From: JAJYZP01 sp049964535 | GTDB taxonomy: Bacteria; Actinomycetota; Acidimicrobiia; Acidimicrobiales; Acidimicrobiaceae | DNA: 5,002 nucleotides | NCBI GenBank assembly: GCA_049964535.1 | Contig: JBMFXG010000183.1 | Coordinates: 1-5,002 of the forward strand | Direction of reading: 5' to 3' | Shown here: one piece after another, positions 1 to 4,832 of the stretch | Position numbering within the stretch: position 1 is the stretch's first letter | Layout of the letters: each line of letters starts with the position of its first letter | Notes under the pieces: generated by a model | Databases searched by the model: none | The model's input: the letters and a program-made list of their open reading frames with translations, nothing else | What the model was told of the DNA's origin: nothing | Made by a program: the position numbers and the translations under genes

Positions 1-516
1 GACGTAGAGATAGTCGACAATCGACGGCTTCCAAGTAGGTCCGGCCAACCCTTGCGCCGTCATCTGCGGAAACTGAAAATCCGGATACGTCTCCTCGCCA
101 CTACTTCGTCGCCTCGGTCCTCCTCTATCGGTCTCCCAGAACCACAGCCCAAAGACCAAGATATTGGTCACCCAGACACTGAGAGCACCGTAGAGGAGTG
201 CCCTTCCCGTGAGCGCAGAGGAGCCACCAACGATTCCTCGTATCAAGAGAGCCACAGAGATCAGATTTGCCAGACTGATCAGCGCAATGATCGTGATCGC
301 AATCGTGCGAACGTGAAGCTCCTTGGCCGCTCTCCGGTCAGGATTGAGTACACCTAAAATAACTAACAGTGCTAACTCAAGAATCGGTATCAAGAAACGC
401 GGACCCACGAGCAGCTTCGCTGGGAGCACAATATAGAGCACTAAGGCGAGCAGTACTACGGCGACAGAGGGCCACCGAGCATCGTGCCACGACCTACCAG
501 CTCGCGCAGCTCTCAC
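1..516 (-). CDS. Multi-pass integral membrane protein of unknown function (C-terminus beyond window edge)
   Basis: Reading leftward from a GTG at 516-514, the frame stays open for 172 codons to the window edge, so the C-terminus is missing. An in-frame TAG lies a short way upstream, and this GTG is the only start codon after it. GGAG at 526-529 sits 9 nt before it. The protein has a basic N-terminus (RAARAGR), then four hydrophobic stretches at about residues 16-31, 35-57, 72-92 and 107-127. The fourth ends in the aromatic, charged motif FGLWFWETDRGGP. A polar segment follows with YPDFQFPQM (144-152), a tryptophan, and VDYLYV at the edge. From memory, the WFWE-DRGG and FxFPQ motifs resemble a conserved actinobacterial membrane family of unknown function; I cannot assign a domain number. 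The missing part probably holds more membrane helices. No function is proposed. Alternative: an ion-channel-like protein, but no selectivity filter is visible. Confidence 0.75.
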   Translation of the reverse strand, partial: MRAARAGRSWHDARWPSVAVVLLALVLYIVLPAKLLVGPRFLIPILELALLVILGVLNPDRRAAKELHVRTIAITIIALISLANLISVALLIRGIVGGSSALTGRALLYGALSVWVTNILVFGLWFWETDRGGPRRRSSGEETYPDFQFPQMTAQGLAGPTWKPSIVDYLYV

Positions 517-610
517 TCTTTCTCGCTCCGTTGTTGTCGCACAGCGCTACAGTACCAGCCAATTGTGTTTCCGACGATTCTTTCCCGAAATTACCATCAC
601 AGCACTGAGC

Positions 611-645
611 CCTGGGAGCGATCTGGAGATCGAGCTCCCACAGGA
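611..645. repeat. Strong imperfect hairpin upstream of the membrane protein gene
   Basis: TGGGAGC (613-619) pairs with GCTCCCA (634-640). Inside it GATC (620-623) pairs with GATC (628-631) around a TGGA loop, leaving a 2-nt GA bulge (632-633). CCTG at 611-614 and CAGG at 642-645 allow an alternative outer pairing with a bulge. No T-run follows on either strand, so it is not a classic intrinsic terminator. It lies about 100 nt upstream of the leftward gene and could be a 5' leader element or an operator. Confidence 0.45.
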
Positions 646-926
646 CGATCGACCAGGTATGCAATGGACTGTCACAACCGTACCACATAGTGAGGTCATG
701 ACGCCTGCACAGTGGAACGCGCATACCCAGAACGAACTTTGTCAACGATCACTTCTTCCCCAACGCGTGAGCATAGGCACGCTCCAAGGTCCTCGGTCTC
801 AAGCGTCGCTACCGACCCATTCAACTACGGCATCGGCTAACCTCTGATGAGATCGTACGGAACTGCAGTTCATCAACCGTGCCTCATCAAGGCATCGTCT
901 GCGACGACGACTCGATCCCCACGCAG

Positions 927-933
927 AAAGGAG
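927..933 (+). promoter_or_regulatory. Ribosome binding site fixing the exonuclease start at GTG 943
   Basis: AAAGGAG lies 9 nt before GTG 943. The upstream in-frame ATG at 847 has no purine-rich site before it, and the extra 32 residues it would add are unlike the family's usual N-terminus. This decides for the GTG start. Confidence 0.8.
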
Positions 934-942
934 CACTGCAGG

Positions 943-1686
943 GTGACAACATCGCCGCTCTCCATAGAGGAACCAAAAGTTGCAGCCTGGGTCGAAGCCC
1001 AGGATTTTCTGCTCTTTGATCTCGAGACCACCGGAATCGATGTCACATGCGACCTCCCAGTCTCGATCGCAACGGCTTCGATGGCGGGGACCACCTGCAT
1101 TGCTCAACACTACGATGTGGTCGATCCTGGGGTCGAGATCCCAGCAGAGTCCATCAGCGTACACGGCATCACGACAGAGCTAGCCCGGAGAACCGGACGC
1201 CCACTCCAGCGAGCAATCCAAGAGCTTATCGATCGTCTCATGGAGGCGTCAGACCGTCAACGTTACGTCGTCGGTATGAACGTAACCTACGACCTTACGC
1301 TCCTCGACAACACTGCACGCCTCGTACTCGGTTCCGGTTTGCTTGAACGTGGATTTCGCGCACCGGTCCTCGATGTGCTAGTACTCGATCGTCACGTCGA
1401 TCCTTATCGACCCGGTAAGCGAACCCTTGAGCGGCTCTGTGAGCACTACGGTGTGCGGCCCGCGGGACTCCATAACGCCCTAGTCGATGCAAAAATGACC
1501 TTCCTGGTACTCCTCAAACTGCTTCAGCGATTTCCCTCACTGCTCGAGATCGACAAAGAGCGCGTCAACGATGAACAGAGCGCCTACTACCGCGCCTGGG
1601 CAGAGAGCTTTAACGAGTGGCGTCGCCGAGAGTCCCTCGAGCCCATCCAGATATGGAACTGGCCAATCCAGCACGAGCTACCCTGA
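943..1686 (+). CDS. DnaQ-like (DEDDh) 3'-5' exonuclease
   Basis: A 247-residue protein with the exonuclease fold typical of the proofreading epsilon subunit and its stand-alone relatives, which remove nucleotides from DNA 3' ends using two metal ions. All three Exo motifs are present: FDLETTG with D26 and E28 (Exo I), GMNVTYDLTLL with D117 (Exo II), and HNALVDA with H177 and D182 (Exo III, the DEDDh type). SVHGIT at 72-77 is the usual segment between Exo I and Exo II. After the nuclease domain comes a C-terminal extension of about 50 residues with the pattern YYRAWAESFNEWRRRE and a late WP. From memory this matches the stand-alone actinobacterial exonucleases rather than the polymerase-bound subunit. 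No BRCT, helicase or UvrC-like domain follows. The gene is monocistronic here and convergent with the HAD gene. A role in repair or nucleic-acid clean-up is inferred; the substrate is unknown. Confidence 0.9.
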   Translation: MTTSPLSIEEPKVAAWVEAQDFLLFDLETTGIDVTCDLPVSIATASMAGTTCIAQHYDVVDPGVEIPAESISVHGITTELARRTGRPLQRAIQELIDRLMEASDRQRYVVGMNVTYDLTLLDNTARLVLGSGLLERGFRAPVLDVLVLDRHVDPYRPGKRTLERLCEHYGVRPAGLHNALVDAKMTFLVLLKLLQRFPSLLEIDKERVNDEQSAYYRAWAESFNEWRRRESLEPIQIWNWPIQHELP

Positions 1687-1719
1687 GATCTCGCTCCGCT
1701 TCGACCACATAGCCCACGC

Positions 1720-1774
1720 CGAGAGTCAGGACTTCGCCCTCTCGAATCTCGTGGAGTTGCCGACCTGCGTTTTT
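1720..1774 (+). terminator. Weak candidate terminator region after the exonuclease gene
   Basis: CGAGAG (1720-1725) can pair with CTCTCG (1739-1744) around a 13-nt loop, and a run of five T occurs at 1770-1774. The T-run is about 25 nt past the stem, so this is not a textbook intrinsic terminator. The 115-base convergent gap holds nothing else recognisable. Confidence 0.2.
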
Positions 1775-1801
1775 GATCCATGGTGACGAAGAATGAAACG
1801 T

Positions 1802-2608
1802 TCAGTTCCGTCCTTGGAGAGGCTCATCGGTTCGCACGTTGTTCGACGTACGAACTCCTCCGCTGGTTTGACTCGCACGCTCTGTGGCGTTTAGGAGCTC
1901 TATTACTTCAGAGACCCGCCGAACCGTTCCAAGAAACCGCCTCGCCGGATTAGCTGGAGCGGGATCTCCGAATCGACGTACCCAGATAGATGCAAGACCG
2001 TGATTTCCTGGAATGACAACCTCCCACTCCCAGTTATCCCCAACCATCACGGCATCGGCCGGGCCTACAGACAGGTTGTGAAGTGCAACGTCGTAGATCG
2101 TCCATTCGGGCTTTCCGACCCCAAGCTCACCTTCGATGAAGACACTATCCACGTAACTCTCAAGATTGAAGCGCTGGACCTTACGCCGTTGGGCAACGCC
2201 TTCACCATTGGTTATCAATGCAAGTTTGCGACCGTCGGACCGAAGTTGCACGAGTGCGTCGCGAGAGCTCTCAGGGAAAACCACAGAAGCATCTCGGGCC
2301 CGAGAGAACTCTGCGACGAGCTTTTCAATGAGTTCAGGCTGCTTCGTCGTTGCGAGCTCACCCTCCAAAGCGCGACCCACGAAGAGCCGTCGAGCCGCGT
2401 GCATATCGAGGCGACCGACCTTCGCCTCTGTTGGATTGGCCCAGAGAGCGTGGCGCTCTCGAAGCACTGCCTCCACCACGAAGTCCTGTTCGACCTTCGA
2501 CCGATCCAACAGAACCCTACGCACCGTTTCGTCCCAGAGCTCATCTGCAAGCTTCTCATGGACGAGAACCGTATCGTCCATATCCAACAGCACCGCCGCA
2601 AACTTCAT
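1802..2608 (-). CDS. HAD-superfamily hydrolase (subfamily IA-like phosphatase)
   Basis: A 268-residue protein with the haloacid dehalogenase core: a cytosolic, magnesium-dependent fold that usually hydrolyses small phosphorylated metabolites through an aspartyl-phosphate. Motif I is LLDMDDT near the N-terminus (nucleophile D9, acid/base D11). The helical insert at about residues 15-100 fits a C1 cap, as in subfamily IA. Motif II is LALITNGE (T133), motif III is GVGKPE (K166), and motif IV is MVGDNWEWEV (D191). The usual second acid of motif IV, normally Asp, is Glu196. The context EGELGVGKPEWTIYD and the segment after motif IV resemble N-acylneuraminate-9-phosphatase and YjjG-type enzymes, but the substrate cannot be told. 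The last 25 or so residues are polar and low-complexity, beyond the core. ATG 2608 is preferred; the adjoining GTG at 2611 is an equally possible start. GGGAGAGAG at 2617-2625 is the likely ribosome binding site. The gene is divergent from the peroxiredoxin. Confidence 0.87.
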   Translation of the reverse strand: MKFAAVLLDMDDTVLVHEKLADELWDETVRRVLLDRSKVEQDFVVEAVLRERHALWANPTEAKVGRLDMHAARRLFVGRALEGELATTKQPELIEKLVAEFSRARDASVVFPESSRDALVQLRSDGRKLALITNGEGVAQRRKVQRFNLESYVDSVFIEGELGVGKPEWTIYDVALHNLSVGPADAVMVGDNWEWEVVIPGNHGLASIWVRRFGDPAPANPARRFLGTVRRVSEVIELLNATERASQTSGGVRTSNNVRTDEPLQGRN

Positions 2609-2649
2609 CACTACAACTCTCTCCCAACCCTGAGCGTCAAAGACCTCGT

Positions 2650-2672
2650 TACATGGTCAACAAGACCATGTA
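2650..2672. promoter_or_regulatory. Perfect 9-bp inverted repeat, operator-like, upstream of the HAD gene
   Basis: TACATGGTC (2650-2658) and GACCATGTA (2664-2672) are exact reverse complements around AACAA. The element ends 41 nt before the HAD start codon and lies in the divergent intergenic region, where a repressor or activator dimer could bind. As RNA it would form a stable hairpin with a 5-nt loop. Whether it acts as DNA or RNA cannot be told from one copy. Confidence 0.5.
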
Positions 2673-2747
2673 CCACGGGAGCCAACGTGCGCTCTACCTC
2701 TCAACAACGGGAAAGAGCTTAGTCCTCTTGAGAAGGCGCTTCGAGGA

Positions 2748-2763
2748 GCCACGGTGTCGTGGC
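2748..2763. repeat. Short perfect hairpin in the divergent intergenic region
   Basis: GCCACG (2748-2753) pairs with CGTGGC (2758-2763) around GTGT. The stem is six GC-rich pairs with a 4-nt loop and no T-run follows. It is a modest signal that could arise by chance. Confidence 0.3.
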
Positions 2764-2891
2764 CAAAGATTTCAGAGTAGCTCACCGCCCGTCGAGACTG
2801 CGCTTCTCACATTTTTCAGACCTGCTCTGGATGGGAATAGCCGAAGTGTCCACAACGCTGTAGTACTGGGACTGCGACGGACGCAGTCATC

Positions 2892-2905
2892 GTGGTTGCA
2901 ACCAC
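2892..2905. promoter_or_regulatory. Perfect 14-bp palindrome just upstream of the peroxiredoxin gene
   Basis: GTGGTTGCAACCAC equals its own reverse complement with no spacer, and ends 18 nt before the peroxiredoxin ATG. This is where a repressor site or a site over the transcription start would be expected. CCAC (2902-2905), the last four bases of the palindrome, can also pair with GTGG (2909-2912), which overlaps the ribosome binding site. An effect on translation is therefore also conceivable. The regulator is unknown. Confidence 0.5.
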
Positions 2906-2910
2906 AAAGT

Positions 2911-2917
2911 GGAAGGA
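2911..2917 (+). promoter_or_regulatory. Ribosome binding site fixing the peroxiredoxin start at ATG 2924
   Basis: GGAAGGA lies 6 nt before ATG 2924. An in-frame GTG at 2909 is also open, but it overlaps this site and would add only five residues (V-E-G-S-S) unlike the family's N-terminus, so ATG 2924 is chosen. Confidence 0.8.
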
Positions 2918-2923
2918 TCTTCT

Positions 2924-3406
2924 ATGGCGATCTCCGTTGGCGACACAATTCCAGATATCAAGCTCACCTATGTACTTGGTGATAGCGTCGGAGAAGGGTC
3001 GACCCTCGGCCTCCTCGGGAAGGGCAAGGTCGTACTCTTTGCGGTGCCCGGCGCCTTCACCCCCACCTGTTCCGACTATCACCTTCCTGGATTCGTATTG
3101 CGATCGGAAGAGTTAGCCGCTAAAGGGGTCGACACCGTAGCCTGCATATCGGTCAACGACGCATTCGTCATGTCCGCCTGGGGAAAGTCCCAGAACGTAG
3201 GATCACAGGTCCTGCTGCTCGCTGACGGCAATGCAGAGTTTGCCGAGGCCATCGGACTTTCGCTCAACGCCTTTGATTGGGGTATGGGGAAGCGTTCACA
3301 GCGCTACGCCATGATCCTTGAAGATGGAACGGTTCGTTCCATCAACGTTGAGCCCGACGGAGGACTGAGCGTCAGTAGTGCCGACGCGGTTCTCGCTCAG
3401 CTGTAG
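2924..3406 (+). CDS. Peroxiredoxin, Prx5 (thiol-dependent peroxidase) family
   Basis: A 160-residue cytosolic enzyme, full length for bacterial Prx5, that reduces hydrogen peroxide and organic hydroperoxides with electrons from a thiol partner. The active-site signature VPGAFTPTCS gives the PxxxTxxC motif: P42, T46 and the peroxidatic cysteine C49. The downstream HLPGF, ISVNDAFVMSAWGK (75-88), LADGN and KRSQRYAMILEDG (123-135) are all characteristic, with R127 as the likely catalytic arginine. The only other cysteine is C74, just before SVND. Bacterial homologues often have a cysteine there, and it is not the usual resolving residue, so a 1-Cys mechanism with an external thiol (glutathione, mycothiol or a thioredoxin/glutaredoxin-like partner) is inferred. 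No glutaredoxin domain is fused. The gene stands alone, divergent from the HAD gene and convergent with bioY. The 14-bp palindrome upstream suggests its own regulation. The family call is very sure. Confidence 0.95.
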   Translation: MAISVGDTIPDIKLTYVLGDSVGEGSTLGLLGKGKVVLFAVPGAFTPTCSDYHLPGFVLRSEELAAKGVDTVACISVNDAFVMSAWGKSQNVGSQVLLLADGNAEFAEAIGLSLNAFDWGMGKRSQRYAMILEDGTVRSINVEPDGGLSVSSADAVLAQL

Positions 3407-3422
3407 CTCTGACGCAGGTCCA

Positions 3423-3489
3423 CTAGGCGGCACCGCCTCCCTTGATTGGTATCTCGCGGATACCAGCGACGTATTGGTATGCCGCCTAG
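3423..3489. terminator. Nested inverted-repeat structure in the convergent gap; possible bidirectional terminator
   Basis: CTAGGCGGCA (3423-3432) and TGCCGCCTAG (3480-3489) form a perfect 10-bp outer stem. Inside, TGGTATC (3447-3453) pairs with GATACCA (3459-3465) around TCGCG. Alternatives exist: AGGCG (3425-3429) with CGCCT (3434-3438), and ATACCA (3460-3465) with TGGTAT (3475-3480). The element fills most of the 89 bases between the facing stop codons of the peroxiredoxin gene and bioY, where a two-way transcription block is expected. Neither strand has a T-run, so intrinsic termination is unproven. It could instead be an RNA-stabilising 3' structure. Confidence 0.4.
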
Positions 3490-3495
3490 CGCCTG

Positions 3496-4104
3496 CTACG
3501 ACGCCTCGGACGAACGATGAGAGTACGCCTTCCACGCCAGAGGGAACGAGAGATCGGCAACGGCAATCTTGATGACATCGCCGATCAAGAACGGAACGAC
3601 ACCGAGGCTGAGAGCGTGAACCAAGCTGACCTGCAATGAGGCAGCGAGCCAGAGTACACCAAAGGAGTAGATAACGAGATTGCCGACAATCATGGCGATC
3701 CCCATGCCGAGGAAGGTACGGTCAAATCCGCGTGAGGCAAGATATCCAACCACAACCGCTGCAGCAAGAAAACCTACGAGATATCCAAAAGTAGGAGCGT
3801 GTGCGACTTGGAGACCACCGCTTCCACCGGCAAACCACGGTACACCCATAAGTCCGAGAGCAAGATAGATAGCACTTCCCACAAACGCCCTCCAAGATCC
3901 GAGGGCTGCCGCCCCACCGAGGACGACAAGGGTCTGCAACGTGAGGGGGACCGGAGTAAATCCGAGTGGTATTTGAACCTGTGCTGAGAGCCCGAGTGCG
4001 CCGGCAAATGCAACGACCACTGCGACGTTGACAAGCTTCGCTCGAGGTAACAGCTCCACAAAGAGCCTTGGTTGGGGTTGGATAACCGAGGACGCAGTGC
4101 TCAT
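3496..4104 (-). CDS. bioY: Biotin ECF transporter substrate-binding component BioY
   Basis: A 202-residue membrane protein, normal for BioY, the S-component that captures biotin in energy-coupling-factor transporters. The hallmark GFTPVPLTLQTL (48-59) follows the first hydrophobic segment. Next come a membrane stretch with YLALGLMGVPWF (80-91), the glycine-rich GGSGG (93-97), PTFGYLVGFLAAA (104-116), and PFLIGDVIKI (171-180) near the end, all family motifs. About six membrane segments fit. The start is ATG 4104, with AAGGGAG 4 nt before it. The frame stays open upstream to 4260, but that part is polar, cysteine-rich and unlike BioY. No bioM/bioN ATPase or transmembrane genes adjoin, so it must use energising subunits encoded elsewhere (the shared ECF module) or work alone, as some solitary BioY proteins are reported to do. 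Pyruvate kinase upstream on the same strand is 728 bases away, so one transcript is unlikely. Biotin control is plausible, but no known operator was recognised. Confidence 0.94.
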   Translation of the reverse strand: MSTASSVIQPQPRLFVELLPRAKLVNVAVVVAFAGALGLSAQVQIPLGFTPVPLTLQTLVVLGGAAALGSWRAFVGSAIYLALGLMGVPWFAGGSGGLQVAHAPTFGYLVGFLAAAVVVGYLASRGFDRTFLGMGIAMIVGNLVIYSFGVLWLAASLQVSLVHALSLGVVPFLIGDVIKIAVADLSFPLAWKAYSHRSSEAS

Positions 4105-4108
4105 TCGA

Positions 4109-4115
4109 CTCCCTT
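4109..4115 (-). promoter_or_regulatory. Ribosome binding site of bioY
   Basis: On the minus strand AAGGGAG ends 4 nt before ATG 4104. The spacing is a little short but the match is good, and it selects this start over upstream in-frame codons that would add up to 52 non-family residues. Confidence 0.7.
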
Positions 4116-4140
4116 GCATATCGCTTCTACATTCGTTGAT

Positions 4141-4165
4141 TACGGAGCTCGACAACAGCTCCGTA
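4141..4165. promoter_or_regulatory. Perfect 9-bp inverted repeat upstream of bioY
   Basis: TACGGAGCT (4141-4149) and AGCTCCGTA (4157-4165) are exact reverse complements around a 7-nt spacer. The element ends 36 nt before the bioY start codon. Its position suits an operator for a biotin-responsive regulator or a hairpin in the 5' leader. It does not match the BioQ-type sequence (TGAAC-N6-GTTCA) that I recall from other actinobacteria, so the regulator is open. Confidence 0.5.
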
Positions 4166-4201
4166 CAGCAGACTCTACCGTGCCACAGCTCCTCGTTACG
4201 A

Positions 4202-4221
4202 CCCTTTCTGAGCCCTTTCTG
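4202..4221. repeat. Two-copy direct repeat of CCCTTTCTG
   Basis: CCCTTTCTG occurs at 4202-4210 and again at 4213-4221, an 11-bp period close to one helical turn. On the minus strand it reads CAGAAAGGG twice, about 100 nt upstream of bioY. It may be a paired regulator half-site or a chance duplication. Confidence 0.35.
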
Positions 4222-4273
4222 TGTGCGCCTCGCACAGAGCTGATACTGCATACCTTTCACTATCGAGCTTGTC

Positions 4274-4300
4274 AGAGGGTTCGATCTGAGAACCTCCTCT
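4274..4300. repeat. Imperfect hairpin in the bioY-pyk gap
   Basis: AGAG-GGTTC (4274-4282) pairs with GAACC (4290-4294) and, after a 2-nt bulge, CTCT (4297-4300), around a 7-nt loop. On the minus strand it includes AGGAGG, a perfect Shine-Dalgarno word, but no start codon follows at a usable distance. Confidence 0.25.
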
Positions 4301-4832
4301 CCAACCTCCCCGGCTCGTCGAGTCAGATTGCATACCGCTTCAGGAGCGCTCCGAACGTCGCTTGATCTCAGGCGTCGTCAGAGCTTCACGATTCAAGCGA
4401 AAGAGGTGCGTGACTTAGGTTGTCACAGGTCCGCAACCAGAGGCGATCTACCCAGTAGCTCTCGGTACCTCTCTCGCCCTACCTACAAGCTGGCCGTGAG
4501 TGTCTCGAACGTATGGTCATTCAGCTTCGACCTGACCAGCATCGCCCAACGTCACTCCCAACCTACCGCCCTAGACCGTCGGCCTGAGCTCGAACGCTCA
4601 ATGACCCGCCGCTCCCCTTAGATGAAGTCACGATCGTCAGATCAAGCGAGAGAACTTCTAAGCTCAGACACAAGAGTGCTTGCTACCGTCTCACTTTGGC
4701 GAAGCAGCACCGATCAAGCCAAGAGAGGCTTTGACTAAAACCCTCGCAGCGCACGGGAACCACTGAGAACGATACTGCGCCAGAGGCTACTCAGTTCGGT
4801 CAGGCTCCATCGTTGGTTCCATCGTGAGATGG

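Larger units (their letters stand above)
517..942. other. Noncoding gap between divergent genes; possible decayed ORF
   Basis: These 426 bases separate the membrane protein gene (leftward) from the exonuclease gene (rightward), so promoters for both should lie here. I found no convincing -35/-10 pair. No tRNA-like cloverleaf is visible. One plus-strand frame is open from a TTG at 563 to a TGA at 845-847. It has no ribosome binding site. Its first half reads like a beta-rich protein (ITITALSPGSDLEIELP, then GMQW), and the second half does not look like protein. It may be a remnant (see findings). The main structural element is the hairpin at 611-645. Confidence 0.6.
4105..4832. other. Long gap between pyruvate kinase and bioY with no supportable gene
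   Basis: These 728 bases separate two leftward genes. The longest plus-strand frame (4328-4621) is arginine- and serine-rich, matches no family I know and has no good ribosome binding site. Minus-strand frames are short. No tRNA cloverleaf was found, and the RNase P RNA and tmRNA features I looked for are absent. The gap holds the bioY-proximal dyad (4141-4165), an 11-bp-spaced direct repeat (4202-4221), an imperfect hairpin (4274-4300) and scattered copies of a GATCAAGC word, described separately. It should also contain the bioY promoter and the end of the pyruvate kinase transcript, but neither could be pinned down. Confidence 0.55.

Noticed and set aside
541..560. TACTGT as a -10 box for the leftward membrane gene
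   Set aside because: No acceptable -35 hexamer lies 16-19 nt upstream, and a lone TANNNT word is too common to call.
494..745. Minus-strand 83-codon frame overlapping the membrane protein start
   Set aside because: It overlaps a better-supported gene in another frame on the same strand, and its translation (many C, W and R) matches no family.
847..942. ATG 847 as the exonuclease start, overlapping the TGA of the upstream frame (TGATG)
   Set aside because: There is no ribosome binding site before it, the upstream frame is itself doubtful, and the added 32 residues are not family-like. GTG 943 has AAAGGAG at good spacing.
2000..2722. Plus-strand 240-codon frame antisense to the HAD gene
   Set aside because: The minus strand encodes all four HAD motifs over this interval. 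The plus frame has no recognisable domain and is a shadow of it.
4105..4260. N-terminal extension of bioY by 52 codons
   Set aside because: The extension is polar with four cysteines, unlike BioY N-termini, lacks a ribosome binding site and would run through the dyad at 4141-4165.
4585..4600. TGAGC-TCGAAC-GCTCA considered as a tRNA T-arm
   Set aside because: The loop is 6 rather than 7 nt, and no D-arm, anticodon arm or acceptor stem can be drawn around it.
4328..4621. Plus-strand 97-codon frame in the bioY-pyk gap
   Set aside because: It has arginine/serine-rich random-looking composition, no motif and no ribosome binding site.
4714..4733. TCAAGCC/GGCTT(T)GA hairpin as a terminator after pyruvate kinase
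   Set aside because: It lies in the right place on the minus strand, but the T-run there precedes the stem instead of following it, and the stem carries a bulge.
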